Numbered from the stretch's first letter, positions 26,083 to 35,425 are shown. The stretch is DNA of 64,000 bases from Avibacterium volantium_A (GCF_049366555.1 NZ_JBMMGT010000012.1:9280-73279); one strand, 5' to 3'. Program-made: numbers and translations. The notes: generated by a model from the letters alone, not told the origin.

Positions 26083-27537
26083 TTATACATCATAAGTGGT
26101 TGATGCAGTGTTACCGCCACGTCCTGTCCAGTTTGTGTGGAAGAACTCACCGCGTGGTTTGTCTTTGCGTTCATAAGTGTGCGCACCAAAGTAATCACGC
26201 TGCGCTTGTAGTAAGTTAGCTGGTAAGTCAGCGGAAGTATAGCCATCTAAGAACGTGATTGCAGACGCCATACAAGGCATTGGAATTCCCACTTCGATAG
26301 ATTTTGCGACCACTTTACGCCAGTCGCCTAAGGCGTTTTCTAAGATGTTTTTGAAGTATGGATCTGAGCCTAAGAAAATCAGATCTGGGTTGGATTCATA
26401 AGCATCACGAATATTGCCTAAGAAACGGCTACGAATGATACAACCTTCACGCCATAATAAGGCCGTTGCGCCGTAGTTAATGTTCCAACCAAAGTTTTCT
26501 GAGGCTTCACGGATCAGCATAAATCCTTGTGCGTATGAAATAATTTTTGACGCGAGCAAGGCTTTGCGTACCGCCTCGATCCAAACTTGTTTATCCCCTT
26601 CCACTGGTTGAATGGTTTTGTGGAATAATTTTGCTGCGGCAACACGTTGATCTTTAAATGAAGATACGCAGCGGGCAAACACAGATTCGGTGATTAAGGT
26701 TAATGGAATACCGAAATCAAGGGCGTTGATCCCTGTCCATTTACCAGTCCCTTTTTGTCCTGCGGTGTCTAAGATTTTTTCTACCAATGGCTCGCCATCG
26801 GCATCTTTATAACCAAGAATATCGGTGGTGATGTCGATTAAATAGCTATCCAGCTCGGTTTTTTTCCATTCAGCGAAGATTTTTTGCATTTCGTCATAGC
26901 TTAAACCTAAGCCATCTTTTAAGAATTGATAGGCTTCACAGATAAGTTGCATATCGCCGTATTCAATGCCGTTATGCACCATTTTCACGAAATGCCCTGC
27001 ACCTTCTTGGCCTACCCAGTCACAGCAAGGTTCGCCTTTGTCCGTTTTGGCAGAGATTGCTTGCAGGATAGGTTTTACATAAGGCCAAGCTTCTGCGTTA
27101 CCACCTGGCATAATTGATGGCCCGTGACGCGCGCCTTCTTCACCGCCTGATACGCCCGCACCCACAAAGCGAATGCCTTTTTCCGCTAATTCTTTTACGC
27201 GGCGGTTGGTGTCTGGATAGTTTGAGTTTCCACCATCAATAATGATGTCGCCTTCTTCTAAATAAGGTAGTAACGCGTTGATGAATTGATCAACCACTTC
27301 ACCCGCACGCACCATTAACATCACTTTGCGTGGTTTTTCGAGTTTGTTCACCAGATCTTCTAAGGAATAAGCACCGATAATATTTGTGCCTTTCGCTGGC
27401 CCTTCTAAGAACTCGTCCACTTTTGAGGTGGTACGGTTATACGCCACCACTTTAAAGCCGTGGTCGTTCATATTTAAAATTAAGTTTTGTCCCATTACCG
27501 CTAAACCGATAACGCCGATATCGCCTTTTTGACTCAT
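26083..27537 (-). CDS. gnd: 6-phosphogluconate dehydrogenase, decarboxylating
   Basis: The protein has 484 aa. Gnd oxidises 6-phosphogluconate to ribulose-5-phosphate and CO2 with NADP, the third step of the oxidative pentose phosphate pathway. The N-terminal Rossmann site is GVIGLAVMGQNLILNM. The substrate and catalytic region is FVGAGVSGGEEGARHGPSIMPGG near 124-146, with the catalytic Lys in GAGHFVKMVHNGIEYGDMQ near 180-198. The C terminus is intact (GRGGNTASTTYDV). A HEPN/MNT pair sits between it and pgl, with no obvious terminator between the MNT gene and gnd. Confidence 0.97.
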   Translation of the reverse strand: MSQKGDIGVIGLAVMGQNLILNMNDHGFKVVAYNRTTSKVDEFLEGPAKGTNIIGAYSLEDLVNKLEKPRKVMLMVRAGEVVDQFINALLPYLEEGDIIIDGGNSNYPDTNRRVKELAEKGIRFVGAGVSGGEEGARHGPSIMPGGNAEAWPYVKPILQAISAKTDKGEPCCDWVGQEGAGHFVKMVHNGIEYGDMQLICEAYQFLKDGLGLSYDEMQKIFAEWKKTELDSYLIDITTDILGYKDADGEPLVEKILDTAGQKGTGKWTGINALDFGIPLTLITESVFARCVSSFKDQRVAAAKLFHKTIQPVEGDKQVWIEAVRKALLASKIISYAQGFMLIREASENFGWNINYGATALLWREGCIIRSRFLGNIRDAYESNPDLIFLGSDPYFKNILENALGDWRKVVAKSIEVGIPMPCMASAITFLDGYTSADLPANLLQAQRDYFGAHTYERKDKPRGEFFHTNWTGRGGNTASTTYDV

Positions 27538-27586
27538 AACTTTACTTTCTCCTGTTTCGTTATAATCTGTTGCTTGCCTTTTTAGG

Positions 27587-27898
27587 CTAGGTTGATGAAA
27601 TCTGTTGTTGAATCACAACGGATTTCTGCAAAATAATCTGCTGAAATTCTGCTGATGTTGTTGCCCAATCCACAATATCCACTTGCCAAGGTAAATCACT
27701 TTCTGAAAACGCATTTTCGACTTCGCATAGCGTTCTTAAAGAAAGGGGCTGTGTTGTCATTACCACTAAATCAAGATCTGAAAAAGGGCGAGCCGTGCCT
27801 TTTACTCTTGAGCCAAAAGCACGCACTTCATACTCGCTCAAATAAGTGCGGAGGATTTTTGCCACAATTTCAAGATGTTGGGGTTGAATATCAATCAT
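27587..27898 (-). CDS. MntA-like minimal nucleotidyltransferase (antitoxin)
   Basis: The protein has 103 aa. It is a minimal nucleotidyltransferase with the complete motif GS-x10-DxD: Gly 29, Ser 30, Asp 41 and Asp 43 (AFGSRVKGTARPFSDLDLVV). In the characterised HepT-MntA system this enzyme adds AMP to a tyrosine of the HEPN toxin and silences it. The start overlaps the end of the HEPN gene by 8 bp, giving the usual toxin-first order and coupled translation. It resembles the Haemophilus HI0073 protein. gnd follows 49 bp downstream. Confidence 0.88.
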   Translation of the reverse strand: MIDIQPQHLEIVAKILRTYLSEYEVRAFGSRVKGTARPFSDLDLVVMTTQPLSLRTLCEVENAFSESDLPWQVDIVDWATTSAEFQQIILQKSVVIQQQISST

Positions 27899-28325
27899 CG
27901 TTATTACGCTGTTGTAATTGGCTAAGCAAGTTTCTGGCAGAAGCTAGAAAGCCGATCATTTGCTCATAAATTTCCTGAGCCTTATTTTGATCATAAGTGT
28001 GCGAGGTGATGTTTCGCATTTTACGATAGAGCAGCCAATCTTCCACTTGCTCAATCAAGCCTGCTTTGGCACTCAAACGTAAAATATCACGGAAATCTGC
28101 ACTGTCAATTTTATCGGGAGCTTCGGCAATCAGCTTTAATTGGCGCTTCATCATTTTAATGCTTAGCTCATAAACAAATTCAAATTTTTGAATGCAGCCA
28201 GCGATAAGAGTGTCTTGCACAATGTTTTCTTGTGCAGCAAACCATTGTTTATCCGCCAGTTTGGCTAAGGTCATTTCAAGTGAGTGAAACGCTTTTTCTA
28301 ACGCTGAAAGATCCAGTTGCTCCAT
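27891..28325 (-). CDS. HepT-like HEPN toxin, nucleotidyltransferase-substrate-binding family
   Basis: The protein has 144 aa, all-helical, and belongs to the HI0074 type of nucleotidyltransferase-binding proteins. The RNase motif R-x4-H-x-Y is intact: Arg 104, His 109 and Tyr 111 in MRNITSHTYD. Tyr 111 is the expected AMPylation target. LIAGCIQKFEFVYELSIKMMKR is the dimerisation helix region. In known systems the HEPN protein cleaves RNA and the MNT partner neutralises it by AMPylation. The pair is inserted between pgl and gnd. Confidence 0.88.
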   Translation of the reverse strand: MEQLDLSALEKAFHSLEMTLAKLADKQWFAAQENIVQDTLIAGCIQKFEFVYELSIKMMKRQLKLIAEAPDKIDSADFRDILRLSAKAGLIEQVEDWLLYRKMRNITSHTYDQNKAQEIYEQMIGFLASARNLLSQLQQRNNDD

Positions 28326-28374
28326 TTATTTTCCCAATAAAAATTTCCCAAAAAATCACCGCACTTTCATTTTA

Positions 28375-29073
28375 TTACAACAACTTCGCTGCGTCTTTAT
28401 CCAAATACCATTCCGTTACGCCATTTTTTGCCTTGATTTTCGCCGCAGGGTAAGGCAGGTTTTCCGCTGGTGTGCTTTGGATTTCTTTTAAGATCTCCGC
28501 TTTGCCCGCGCCTGTTACCAAATAGGTAATGCGTTTAGCTTGCTCAAGTAATTTGGAGGTTTTAGAAATTCGCACTTGCCCTGTTTCTGGGTGTTTGGCG
28601 ATCACCGCTAAATTTTCATCATCAAAATTGGTTTGATGCGGGAATAATGAGGCGGTATGCCCGTCTGCCCCCATTCCTAAAATAATCCAATCAAACTCGC
28701 CGTTCGGCACGACTTCTGCCAGTTCATTTTGAAAGCGTGCGAGTTCCTGCTCCACTGGGGCTTCACCACGAATGCGGTGAATGTTTTCTGCTGGAATCTC
28801 AATATGATCGAACAATAATTTTTGTACTTCACCATAATTGCTTTCAGGATCAGAAGGGGCAACCATACGATCATCGCCCCACCAGAAATGCAAGTTTTTC
28901 CATTGGATAGCTTGGTTGTACGGTGCGGCTGCCAAGGTTTTAAACAAAAGTTTTGGCGTGCTGCCGCCTGAAAGTGAAATATGCACAGGGCGACCTTCAA
29001 GGCTGTATTGCTTGAGTTCTTCAGCGATTTTTTCCACTGCACTTTGTGCATTTTCAAAAATAACGTTGTTCAT
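28375..29073 (-). CDS. pgl: 6-phosphogluconolactonase
   Basis: The protein has 232 aa. Pgl hydrolyses 6-phosphoglucono-lactone, the second step of the oxidative pentose phosphate pathway. It is the DevB-type enzyme: HISLSGGSTPKLLFKTL near 31-47, WWGDDRMV near 64-71, and the catalytic region WIILGMGADGHTASLFP near 128-144 with Asp-Gly-His. zwf lies 48 bp upstream on the same strand with a GC-rich hairpin between. An uptake sequence lies just after the stop (28358-28366). Confidence 0.94.
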   Translation of the reverse strand: MNNVIFENAQSAVEKIAEELKQYSLEGRPVHISLSGGSTPKLLFKTLAAAPYNQAIQWKNLHFWWGDDRMVAPSDPESNYGEVQKLLFDHIEIPAENIHRIRGEAPVEQELARFQNELAEVVPNGEFDWIILGMGADGHTASLFPHQTNFDDENLAVIAKHPETGQVRISKTSKLLEQAKRITYLVTGAGKAEILKEIQSTPAENLPYPAAKIKAKNGVTEWYLDKDAAKLL

Positions 29074-29089
29074 TCTGTTCTCCGAAGAT

Positions 29090-29116
29090 CCCCTCGCTCC
29101 CGTAAGAGCGGGGGGA
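29090..29116 (-). other. GC-rich intercistronic stem-loop between zwf and pgl
   Basis: CCCCTCGCTCCCG (from 29090) faces AGAGCGGGGGG (ending about 29115), a stem of about ten pairs. There is no U tract, and the pgl ribosome-binding site follows closely. It may stabilise or process the joint mRNA rather than end it. Confidence 0.55.
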
Positions 29117-29121
29117 TTGGG

Positions 29122-30630
29122 TTAGACTTTTTTCTTCATTAAACCACTTGGTTTACGCCAAACGCGCCCTGTGCGAGCAATCAATTTATCCGCTTCTGTT
29201 GGCCCCCAAGTGCCTGCTTCGTAATCGTAAATACGGCCGCGTGCGGCTTTGTAATCCAAAATCGGTTGTACAAATTTCCAGCAGGCGTGTACGGCATCGG
29301 TACGCGCGAATAGGGTGGCATCACCTTTCATTGCATCAAGCAATAAACGGTCGTAAGCGCTTAATAAACTTGGTTGCGCTAGATCCGCATAGCGGAAATC
29401 CATTGACACTTCTTTGGCTTCAAAGCCAGCACCCGGTTTTTTCAAGCCGAAACGCATTGAAATGCCTTCATCAGGTTGAATGCGAATGATCAATTTGTTT
29501 TCTGGCGCATTTTGGCTAAATACTGGGTGTGGTGTGGTTTTAAAATGAATCACCACTTCTGTTACGCGCGCAGGTAAGCGTTTTCCGGTACGCACATAAA
29601 ATGGCACACCTGCCCAACGCCAGTTGTCAATTTCGCAACGCAGCGCCATATAGGTTTCCGTATTAGAATCTGGCGGCACGCCTTTTTCTTCAAGATAGCC
29701 TTTCACTTCTTTGCCATCAATGAAACCGCGTGTGTATTGCCCGAGTACGAGATTGTTTTTCACGTCTTCTTCGCTCAATGGGTGCAAGCAATGTAGCACT
29801 TTCGCCACTTCATCACGCATTGAATCAGCGTTAATAATTGCTGGCGGTTCCATAGCGATCATCGCCAACACTTGCAATAAGTGGTTTTGGAACATATCAC
29901 GCATTGCGCCAGAACCGTCATAATAGCCACCACGCTCTTCCACACCAAGTTTTTCAGCGCCAGTGATCTCAATATAATCAATGAAGTTGCGGTTCCATAA
30001 GGGTTCAAATAAGCCGTTAGAAAAACGCAACACCAACAGGTTTTGCACAGTTTCTTTACCAAGATAATGGTCGATACGGTAAATTTGATGCTCTTCAAAG
30101 AAACGGTGAATTTGAATATCTAAGGTTTTGGCAGTTTTAATGTCGTAACCAAACGGTTTTTCCACTATTAAACGCTTCCAGCCATGTTCTTCGGTATTTA
30201 AACCGTGTGCGGCAAGGCATTCTGGAATCACGCCATAAAGGCTTGGCGGTGTGGACATATAATAAAGCGTGTTGCCTTCGGTGTGATATTTTTCGTGTAA
30301 TTCTGCTAAACGAGGCACCAGTTTGCCATAATCTTTCGCATCAGAAGTGTTGATGGTTTGGTAATACAGATGGCTACAAAAATGCTCAAGCATCTCGCCT
30401 TCCGCTTTTTCCGTTTTGATCAATGCCTGACGCATTTTTTCACGGAATTGCTCATCGGTCATTTCTGTTCTTGCTACGCCTAGCACGGAAAAATCTTCCG
30501 CTAAACGCCCGAGTTTATATAAATTGTACAGTGCGGGGATTAATTTACGGTGGGTCAAATCGCCCGAAGCCCCAAAAATCACGATACAGTTTTTTTCTGC
30601 GTTGAGGTTTGTCATATGATTGCTATCCAT
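29122..30630 (-). CDS. zwf: Glucose-6-phosphate 1-dehydrogenase
   Basis: The protein has 502 aa from ATG 30630; an in-frame ATG at 30615 (MTNLNAEKN) is equally possible, and neither has a good ribosome-binding site. Zwf oxidises glucose-6-phosphate with NADP, the entry to the oxidative pentose phosphate pathway. The coenzyme site is FGASGDLTHRKLIPALYNL near 20-38. The active-site signature RIDHYLGKE is near 187-195. EKPFGYD and the C-terminal GDATLFARTDAVHA are further conserved blocks. It heads the zwf-pgl-(HEPN-MNT)-gnd series. Confidence 0.97.
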   Translation of the reverse strand: MDSNHMTNLNAEKNCIVIFGASGDLTHRKLIPALYNLYKLGRLAEDFSVLGVARTEMTDEQFREKMRQALIKTEKAEGEMLEHFCSHLYYQTINTSDAKDYGKLVPRLAELHEKYHTEGNTLYYMSTPPSLYGVIPECLAAHGLNTEEHGWKRLIVEKPFGYDIKTAKTLDIQIHRFFEEHQIYRIDHYLGKETVQNLLVLRFSNGLFEPLWNRNFIDYIEITGAEKLGVEERGGYYDGSGAMRDMFQNHLLQVLAMIAMEPPAIINADSMRDEVAKVLHCLHPLSEEDVKNNLVLGQYTRGFIDGKEVKGYLEEKGVPPDSNTETYMALRCEIDNWRWAGVPFYVRTGKRLPARVTEVVIHFKTTPHPVFSQNAPENKLIIRIQPDEGISMRFGLKKPGAGFEAKEVSMDFRYADLAQPSLLSAYDRLLLDAMKGDATLFARTDAVHACWKFVQPILDYKAARGRIYDYEAGTWGPTEADKLIARTGRVWRKPSGLMKKKV

Positions 30631-30685
30631 TTTTAAAAGAGTGGTAATAATATGCCCAAATTTGGCAAATTACCAATAGTTCTCA

Positions 30686-31498
30686 TTAATTAAATTGAAA
30701 GATGTTGTGCCAGTTTAACTGCGCGTCTGCCACCATCACAAAATCAGGGTTCACCAAGGTTTCCCGCTGATTATAAGTGAGTGGCTGGAAATGCGGATCA
30801 AAAATTTTGCCGCCCATTTCCGCTAAAATAATTTCTGCCGCTGCCGTGTCCCATTCGCCGGTTTCACCCAATCGCACATAACAATCCGCCGAACCCTCCG
30901 CCACCAACGCACTTTTAATCCCACTTGAGCCGATGATATGGAAATCATAAGAAAAAACAGGGTTCAAAACAGACCGCACTTTCTTTGCCGCCGAGTGTGA
31001 ACCGACGGCAATGCGGATCGGCTGTGTAAAATCAAGGGGCTGCGGTAAAAGTGCGGTGGTTTTGTGCGAGGTTTTTTTATACGCTCCGCTACCTTGCATC
31101 GCGTAATAAGTGCTTTGCGATTGCGGGGAATGAATCACCCCAAGCACAGGGCGGTTGTGATGTACCAAAGCAATCAATACGGAAAAGTTACCCGTGCGAT
31201 TAATAAATTGCTGCGTGCCGTCCAACGGATCAACCAGCCAATAAGTCTGCCATTGTTGACGTTCAGCAAAAGGCATCTTGCAACTTTCTTCTGACAACAC
31301 GGGAAGCCGAGGGGTAAGTGCGGTGAGTTTTTCGATCAAAAATTGGCTCACAAACAAATCCGCTTCCGTTACGGGCGTATTGTCTGCCTTAAGTTCCGAC
31401 TGAAGATTTTTGTGATAAAACTGATTGAGATGCTCACCCGCCTGCTCCGCGAGTGCCAATACCGATTGCAACAAAGAAGAATGAAGTAACACAACCAC
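30686..31498 (-). CDS. cysQ: 3'(2'),5'-bisphosphate nucleotidase CysQ
   Basis: The protein has 270 aa. CysQ dephosphorylates PAP or PAPS, by-products of sulfate assimilation and acyl-carrier transfer, using Mg or Li-sensitive metal sites. The inositol-monophosphatase fold marks are ADNTPVTEADLFVSQ near 37-51, LSEESCKMP, WLVDPLDGTQQFINRTGNF near 86-104 and GEWDTAAAEIILAEMGG near 211-227. The start is a GTG at 31498; another GTG at 31492 is possible. Three uptake sequences lie within the gene (30973, 31049, 31316), the highest density in the window. Confidence 0.92.
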   Translation of the reverse strand: MVVLLHSSLLQSVLALAEQAGEHLNQFYHKNLQSELKADNTPVTEADLFVSQFLIEKLTALTPRLPVLSEESCKMPFAERQQWQTYWLVDPLDGTQQFINRTGNFSVLIALVHHNRPVLGVIHSPQSQSTYYAMQGSGAYKKTSHKTTALLPQPLDFTQPIRIAVGSHSAAKKVRSVLNPVFSYDFHIIGSSGIKSALVAEGSADCYVRLGETGEWDTAAAEIILAEMGGKIFDPHFQPLTYNQRETLVNPDFVMVADAQLNWHNIFQFN

Positions 31499-31721
31499 GA
31501 CCTAAACAATGAAACAATAGGGAGAGTATAACAAAGGGGCTAGCAAAGGGCAAAAGTGGGGGGAGGGCAGTCTATAGTGGCTTGACCTTATGATGGCAGC
31601 GTATGTGATACGTCCCTGCAGTTGGTTGAATAATTCTTGTTTTATAAAAATAAACAAATAGTGCGGTGCTTTTTAACGCTATTTTTTCTTAATTTTCTCA
31701 ATACAAAAATAACGGTAAAAA

Positions 31722-31764
31722 ACACCGCACTTTCGTTTTACTTTCAACATTCAAAGTGCGGTGG
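31722..31764 (-). terminator. Inverted uptake-sequence terminator after the OPT gene
   Basis: Perfect uptake sequences at 31724-31732 and 31754-31762 face each other. On the minus strand the stem is followed by TTTTTT. It ends the OPT transporter gene. Confidence 0.82.
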
Positions 31765-31769
31765 GATTT

Positions 31770-33791
31770 TTATGTATTTTTCGCACGTAGGACACGCAGG
31801 GCGTAGATGATCACGCCGAGAATGAAAACGGCTAATCCGAGCCATTCTGCGGTGCTGTCCCAGTTTTCTAATGAAAGTGCAAGCGGTGCATCTGAACCGC
31901 CAGAAGTAACAGAAGCGGCGATGATAAAGGCGAGAATCACGCCAATTAAGCTTTCCCCCACAATCAAACCTGCGGCGAATAAGGTGCCGTAGCGTTCTGC
32001 TTTTTTCTTCACATCATTAAGATTTTTACCGTTGCGTTGTGCATAAGCCGTTAAGTGTCGGTTGATAAACCAAGCTAGCACAGCACCAATGACGATAGGC
32101 ATATTTACAACTGGAGGTAAATAAATCCCCATTCCCACAGCGAGGGCAGGCAGGGCAAAGCGATGTTGGCTGGCTTTTTTCAATAGCGTATCAATGATGA
32201 TGAGGGCTAAGCCTAATCCGATCCCCATAAAGATATAACGCCATTCTAAATTACTGGAGAAAATTCCTGTGGCGATGGTGGTCATTAAGGTGGCTTGCGG
32301 TGCAGAAAGCGCTTGGCTTGGATCCATATCCGCACGCGGTAATGCCCCTGTGAAGCCATAGGCGTGGTAGAGAATTTCTAGCACGGGGGCGATGACGAAC
32401 GCACCTACCACACAGCCGATAATTAATGCCACTTGTTGACGCCAAGGGGTAGCTTGCACCAACAACCCAGTTTTGAGATCTTGCAGGTTGTCGTTAGAAA
32501 TCGCCGCAGTGGTGATGACGATTGAGCCAGTAAAAATGGTCAATGCAGTGAGAAATTTCATTCCCTCTGGCGAGTCGATTAAGCCCGTCATTTTGCCGAG
32601 TAAGAATAAGGTGAGGGAGGTGATGACCACGGAAATAATCCCAATACCAGAGATTGGGCTAGATGATGATCCCACAAGCCCTGCCATATAACCACAGGCT
32701 GCGGCAACGAAAAAGCCGATAAACACCGCTAAGAAGGTACACACAATAACAAATAACAGGGCATATTCTGTAGCAATCGGTGCTTGTGCGATGAAGTGGT
32801 GAAGTGCCACCATAATTAAGGCGATTGCGGCGATTGTGATATAAATCATTGATTTAGGGGATAAATCAAGTTGTGTGCGATCATTGGTTTGTGCTGAAGG
32901 ATCTTTTAACGCACGGAAAGATTGTGCCATTCCTTGGATCATCGGTTTCATTAACACCAGCAATGTCCAAATTGCCGCAATGCCGATGGTTCCCACACCG
33001 ATAAAACGCACTTTACTTTTCCAAATACCCATCGCATAGCCCACCATATCCGCGTCCACAGGCACTGGTGAGGCGCTGGTGAAATAAGGTACAGCAACGC
33101 CCCAAGTGAGGAAAATTCCCACTAAAATGGCGATACCCCCTACAATTCCCACTAAATAACCTGCCCCTAATAAGGCGAGGGAGAAGCCCATCGGCACTTG
33201 GAAAACGGCATTTCCCCCTTTAAACCACAGACTTGCACCATCGGCAATCAGGCGTAATCCATTGGTGGCAAAGCTCACCACGGCGGCAATCACACCACCT
33301 GCTGCGATCTCTTTAATGCCGCTATCGCCTTTTCCTTCTTCGTGGTTGCCCGCTTTGAGAATTTCCGCTGCGGCAACGCCTTCTGGATAAGGTAAATCAC
33401 TTTTTGCCACCATCACTTGGCGTAATGGCACGGTGAAAATCACCCCTAAAATCCCCCCAGCAGCACAAATTAATAAGGTTTGCCAAAAGGAAAAGTCTTG
33501 CCAGTATCCCATCATCAACAATCCTGGGATGACGAAAATCACTGAAGAAAGCGTACCCGCGGCTGAGGCTTGGGTTTGCACCATATTATTTTCTAAAATA
33601 TTTGAGCCTGAAAACATTTTCAGCACCGCCATTGATATTACTGCGGCAGGGATTGATGAGGCGAACGTCAGCCCCACTTTTAGCCCAAGATAAACATTTG
33701 ATGCGGTGAAAATCACCGTAATTAACGCCCCTAAGAACATTCCGCGAAAGGTCAGCTCTTTCAAACTAGGCGAAGAAGTTGAATGTTGCAT
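31770..33791 (-). CDS. OPT family oligopeptide/metal-chelate transporter
   Basis: The protein has 673 aa from ATG 33791, supported by CGAGGA 8-13 bp upstream; the frame is open to 33827. It has about 16 membrane segments. The start SLKELTFRGMFLGALITVIFTASNVYLGLKVG is the bacterial OPT signature. Other blocks are ENNMVQTQASAAGTL, PYPEGVAAAEILKAG and the late GVGIYLPP-like MGIYLPPVVNMPIVIGA. Bacterial OPT proteins import small peptides or peptide-like metal chelates across the inner membrane; the substrate here is unknown. It is monocistronic: 270 bp without a gene separate it from cysQ, and its own terminator follows. Confidence 0.9.
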   Translation of the reverse strand: MQHSTSSPSLKELTFRGMFLGALITVIFTASNVYLGLKVGLTFASSIPAAVISMAVLKMFSGSNILENNMVQTQASAAGTLSSVIFVIPGLLMMGYWQDFSFWQTLLICAAGGILGVIFTVPLRQVMVAKSDLPYPEGVAAAEILKAGNHEEGKGDSGIKEIAAGGVIAAVVSFATNGLRLIADGASLWFKGGNAVFQVPMGFSLALLGAGYLVGIVGGIAILVGIFLTWGVAVPYFTSASPVPVDADMVGYAMGIWKSKVRFIGVGTIGIAAIWTLLVLMKPMIQGMAQSFRALKDPSAQTNDRTQLDLSPKSMIYITIAAIALIMVALHHFIAQAPIATEYALLFVIVCTFLAVFIGFFVAAACGYMAGLVGSSSSPISGIGIISVVITSLTLFLLGKMTGLIDSPEGMKFLTALTIFTGSIVITTAAISNDNLQDLKTGLLVQATPWRQQVALIIGCVVGAFVIAPVLEILYHAYGFTGALPRADMDPSQALSAPQATLMTTIATGIFSSNLEWRYIFMGIGLGLALIIIDTLLKKASQHRFALPALAVGMGIYLPPVVNMPIVIGAVLAWFINRHLTAYAQRNGKNLNDVKKKAERYGTLFAAGLIVGESLIGVILAFIIAASVTSGGSDAPLALSLENWDSTAEWLGLAVFILGVIIYALRVLRAKNT

Positions 33792-33933
33792 CGTTTTTTC
33801 CTCGATTTTGTTATAAAAATGCTTCATTCTATCTGAATTTTATTAGTTCGGATCAGATTTTTGTCTAAATCTTGTCTTATGGCATAAAATACGGAAAAAA
33901 ACACCGCACTTTAAAAATAAGGGGAAAAGCAAA

Positions 33934-34353
33934 ATGGCCAAAAATTCTGCAAAGCAACGGGATAATCAAGAAGATAACGAGGTTCGTTTAGACAAATGGC
34001 TATGGGCGGCACGTTTTTATAAAACTCGCACCATTGCGAAAGAAATGATTGACGGCGGTAAGGTGCATTATAACAATCAGCGTACCAAACCTAACAAAAC
34101 CGTGGAAGTGGGGGCATTGATTAAATTACGCCAAGGCAATGAGGAAAAAGAAGTGCAAGTGCTTGCCCTTTCCAACCAACGCCGCGGTGCACCAGAGACT
34201 CAGTTGTTATATCAAGAAACACCCGAGAGCATAGAAAAACGTGAGAAATTCGCTATCGCTCGCAAATATCAGGCGTTAGCAATGCCCAACCCAGAACGCC
34301 GCCCAAATAAAAAAGAGCGGAGAGATTTGCTTAAGTTTAAATATCAGGATTGA
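33934..34353 (+). CDS. hslR: Ribosome-associated heat shock protein Hsp15
   Basis: The protein has 139 aa and is strongly basic. Hsp15 is a heat-shock RNA-binding protein that recognises blocked 50S subunits carrying peptidyl-tRNA and helps recycle them. The S4 RNA-binding domain is complete: VRLDKWLWAARFYKTRTIAKEMIDGGKVHYN near 17-47. The Lys/Arg-rich C terminus (NKKERRDLLKFKYQD) is typical. hslO, also a heat-shock gene, follows after 146 bp, as in E. coli. Confidence 0.93.
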   Translation: MAKNSAKQRDNQEDNEVRLDKWLWAARFYKTRTIAKEMIDGGKVHYNNQRTKPNKTVEVGALIKLRQGNEEKEVQVLALSNQRRGAPETQLLYQETPESIEKREKFAIARKYQALAMPNPERRPNKKERRDLLKFKYQD

Positions 34354-34499
34354 TCTTGTGATCGGCAAAATCGTCCCAATATTAAGCCCATTGCCAAGCT
34401 GAGTGTGAGCATCGTGGGGAGCATATTCCTAAAGCGAAATCTATTCTTTTCTTAATGCACTCAGCAAATGGTACAACCTAAAGATTTATTGAGGACAAA

Positions 34500-35369
34500 A
34501 TGACATATCAAGCAGACAATGACAAACTTTACCGCTATTTATTCAAAAACCGTGCTGTACGCGGTGAGTGGGTACGCTTAAACCAAAGTTTTAAAGACAC
34601 CTTAAACACCCATCATTATCCGAAAGTGGTGCAAAATTTATTGGGCGAAATGATGGTGGCGACCAGCCTTTTAACCGCAACGCTAAAATTTAACGGCAGC
34701 ATTACCGTGCAAATTCAAGGGGACGGCCCGCTCTCTTTGGCTTTAGTGAATGGTTCTGATGATCAAAAAATGCGTGCGCTAGCCCGTTTACAAGGGGAAG
34801 TGCGTGATGATATGAGCCTAAGCGAAATGATTGGCAAAGGGGTGTTAGTGATCACCATCACGCCAAATGAAGGCGAGCGTTATCAGGGCGTGATTGGTTT
34901 AGATAAACCAACGATTACGGAATGTTTAGAAGATTATTTCGTGCGTTCTGAGCAGTTGCAAACCCAGTTAATTATCCGTACAGGCGAATTTAATGGCGAA
35001 CCTGTGGCGGCAGGAATGTTATTGCAAGTGATGCCAGATGGCGTGGGCGAAGAAGGGGATTTTGAGCATCTTGCTACTCTTACGGCGACGGTAAAAGATG
35101 AAGAAATCTTTGGCCTAAGCGCAGAGGAAATGCTTTACCGTTTATATCACGAAGAAACCGTGGAAATTTACCCTGCACAAAATGTGGAATTTTTCTGTGG
35201 TTGCACCCAAGAACGCTCAGGCGGTGCATTGCTATTATTACCAGAAAATGAAATTGACGAAATTCTCGCCGAACACAACGGCAGCATTGATATGCAATGC
35301 GAATGTTGCGGCACGCATTATTTCTTTAATAAAGAAGCCATTGAAAAATTGCGTGATTCCGCACAATAA
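34500..35369 (+). CDS. hslO: Redox-regulated chaperone Hsp33
   Basis: The protein has 289 aa. Hsp33 is a cytoplasmic holdase activated by oxidation and unfolding. The N-terminal domain has YRYLFKNRAVRGEWVRLN and the LLGEMMVATSLL helix. The C-terminal zinc redox switch is intact, with C-x-C in FFCGCTQER and C-x-x-C in QCECCGTHY. It lies downstream of hslR. A terminator starts 8 bp after the stop. Confidence 0.96.
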   Translation: MTYQADNDKLYRYLFKNRAVRGEWVRLNQSFKDTLNTHHYPKVVQNLLGEMMVATSLLTATLKFNGSITVQIQGDGPLSLALVNGSDDQKMRALARLQGEVRDDMSLSEMIGKGVLVITITPNEGERYQGVIGLDKPTITECLEDYFVRSEQLQTQLIIRTGEFNGEPVAAGMLLQVMPDGVGEEGDFEHLATLTATVKDEEIFGLSAEEMLYRLYHEETVEIYPAQNVEFFCGCTQERSGGALLLLPENEIDEILAEHNGSIDMQCECCGTHYFFNKEAIEKLRDSAQ

Positions 35370-35376
35370 TCCAACT

Positions 35377-35408
35377 AGCACGAACTTTGGTTCGTGCTTT
35401 TTTATTTC
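35377..35408 (+). terminator. Terminator after hslO
   Basis: AGCACGAAC pairs with GTTCGTGCT around TTTG, followed by TTTTTATTT. Confidence 0.88.
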
Positions 35409-35425
35409 TCTTTCCTTACCTTTTC

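Noticed and set aside
31499..31769. Possible small RNA or lost gene between cysQ and the OPT transporter
   Set aside because: Only uptake sequences (one degenerate at about 31660, two perfect in a terminator) and low-complexity sequence; no open frame or recognisable RNA structure beyond the terminator.
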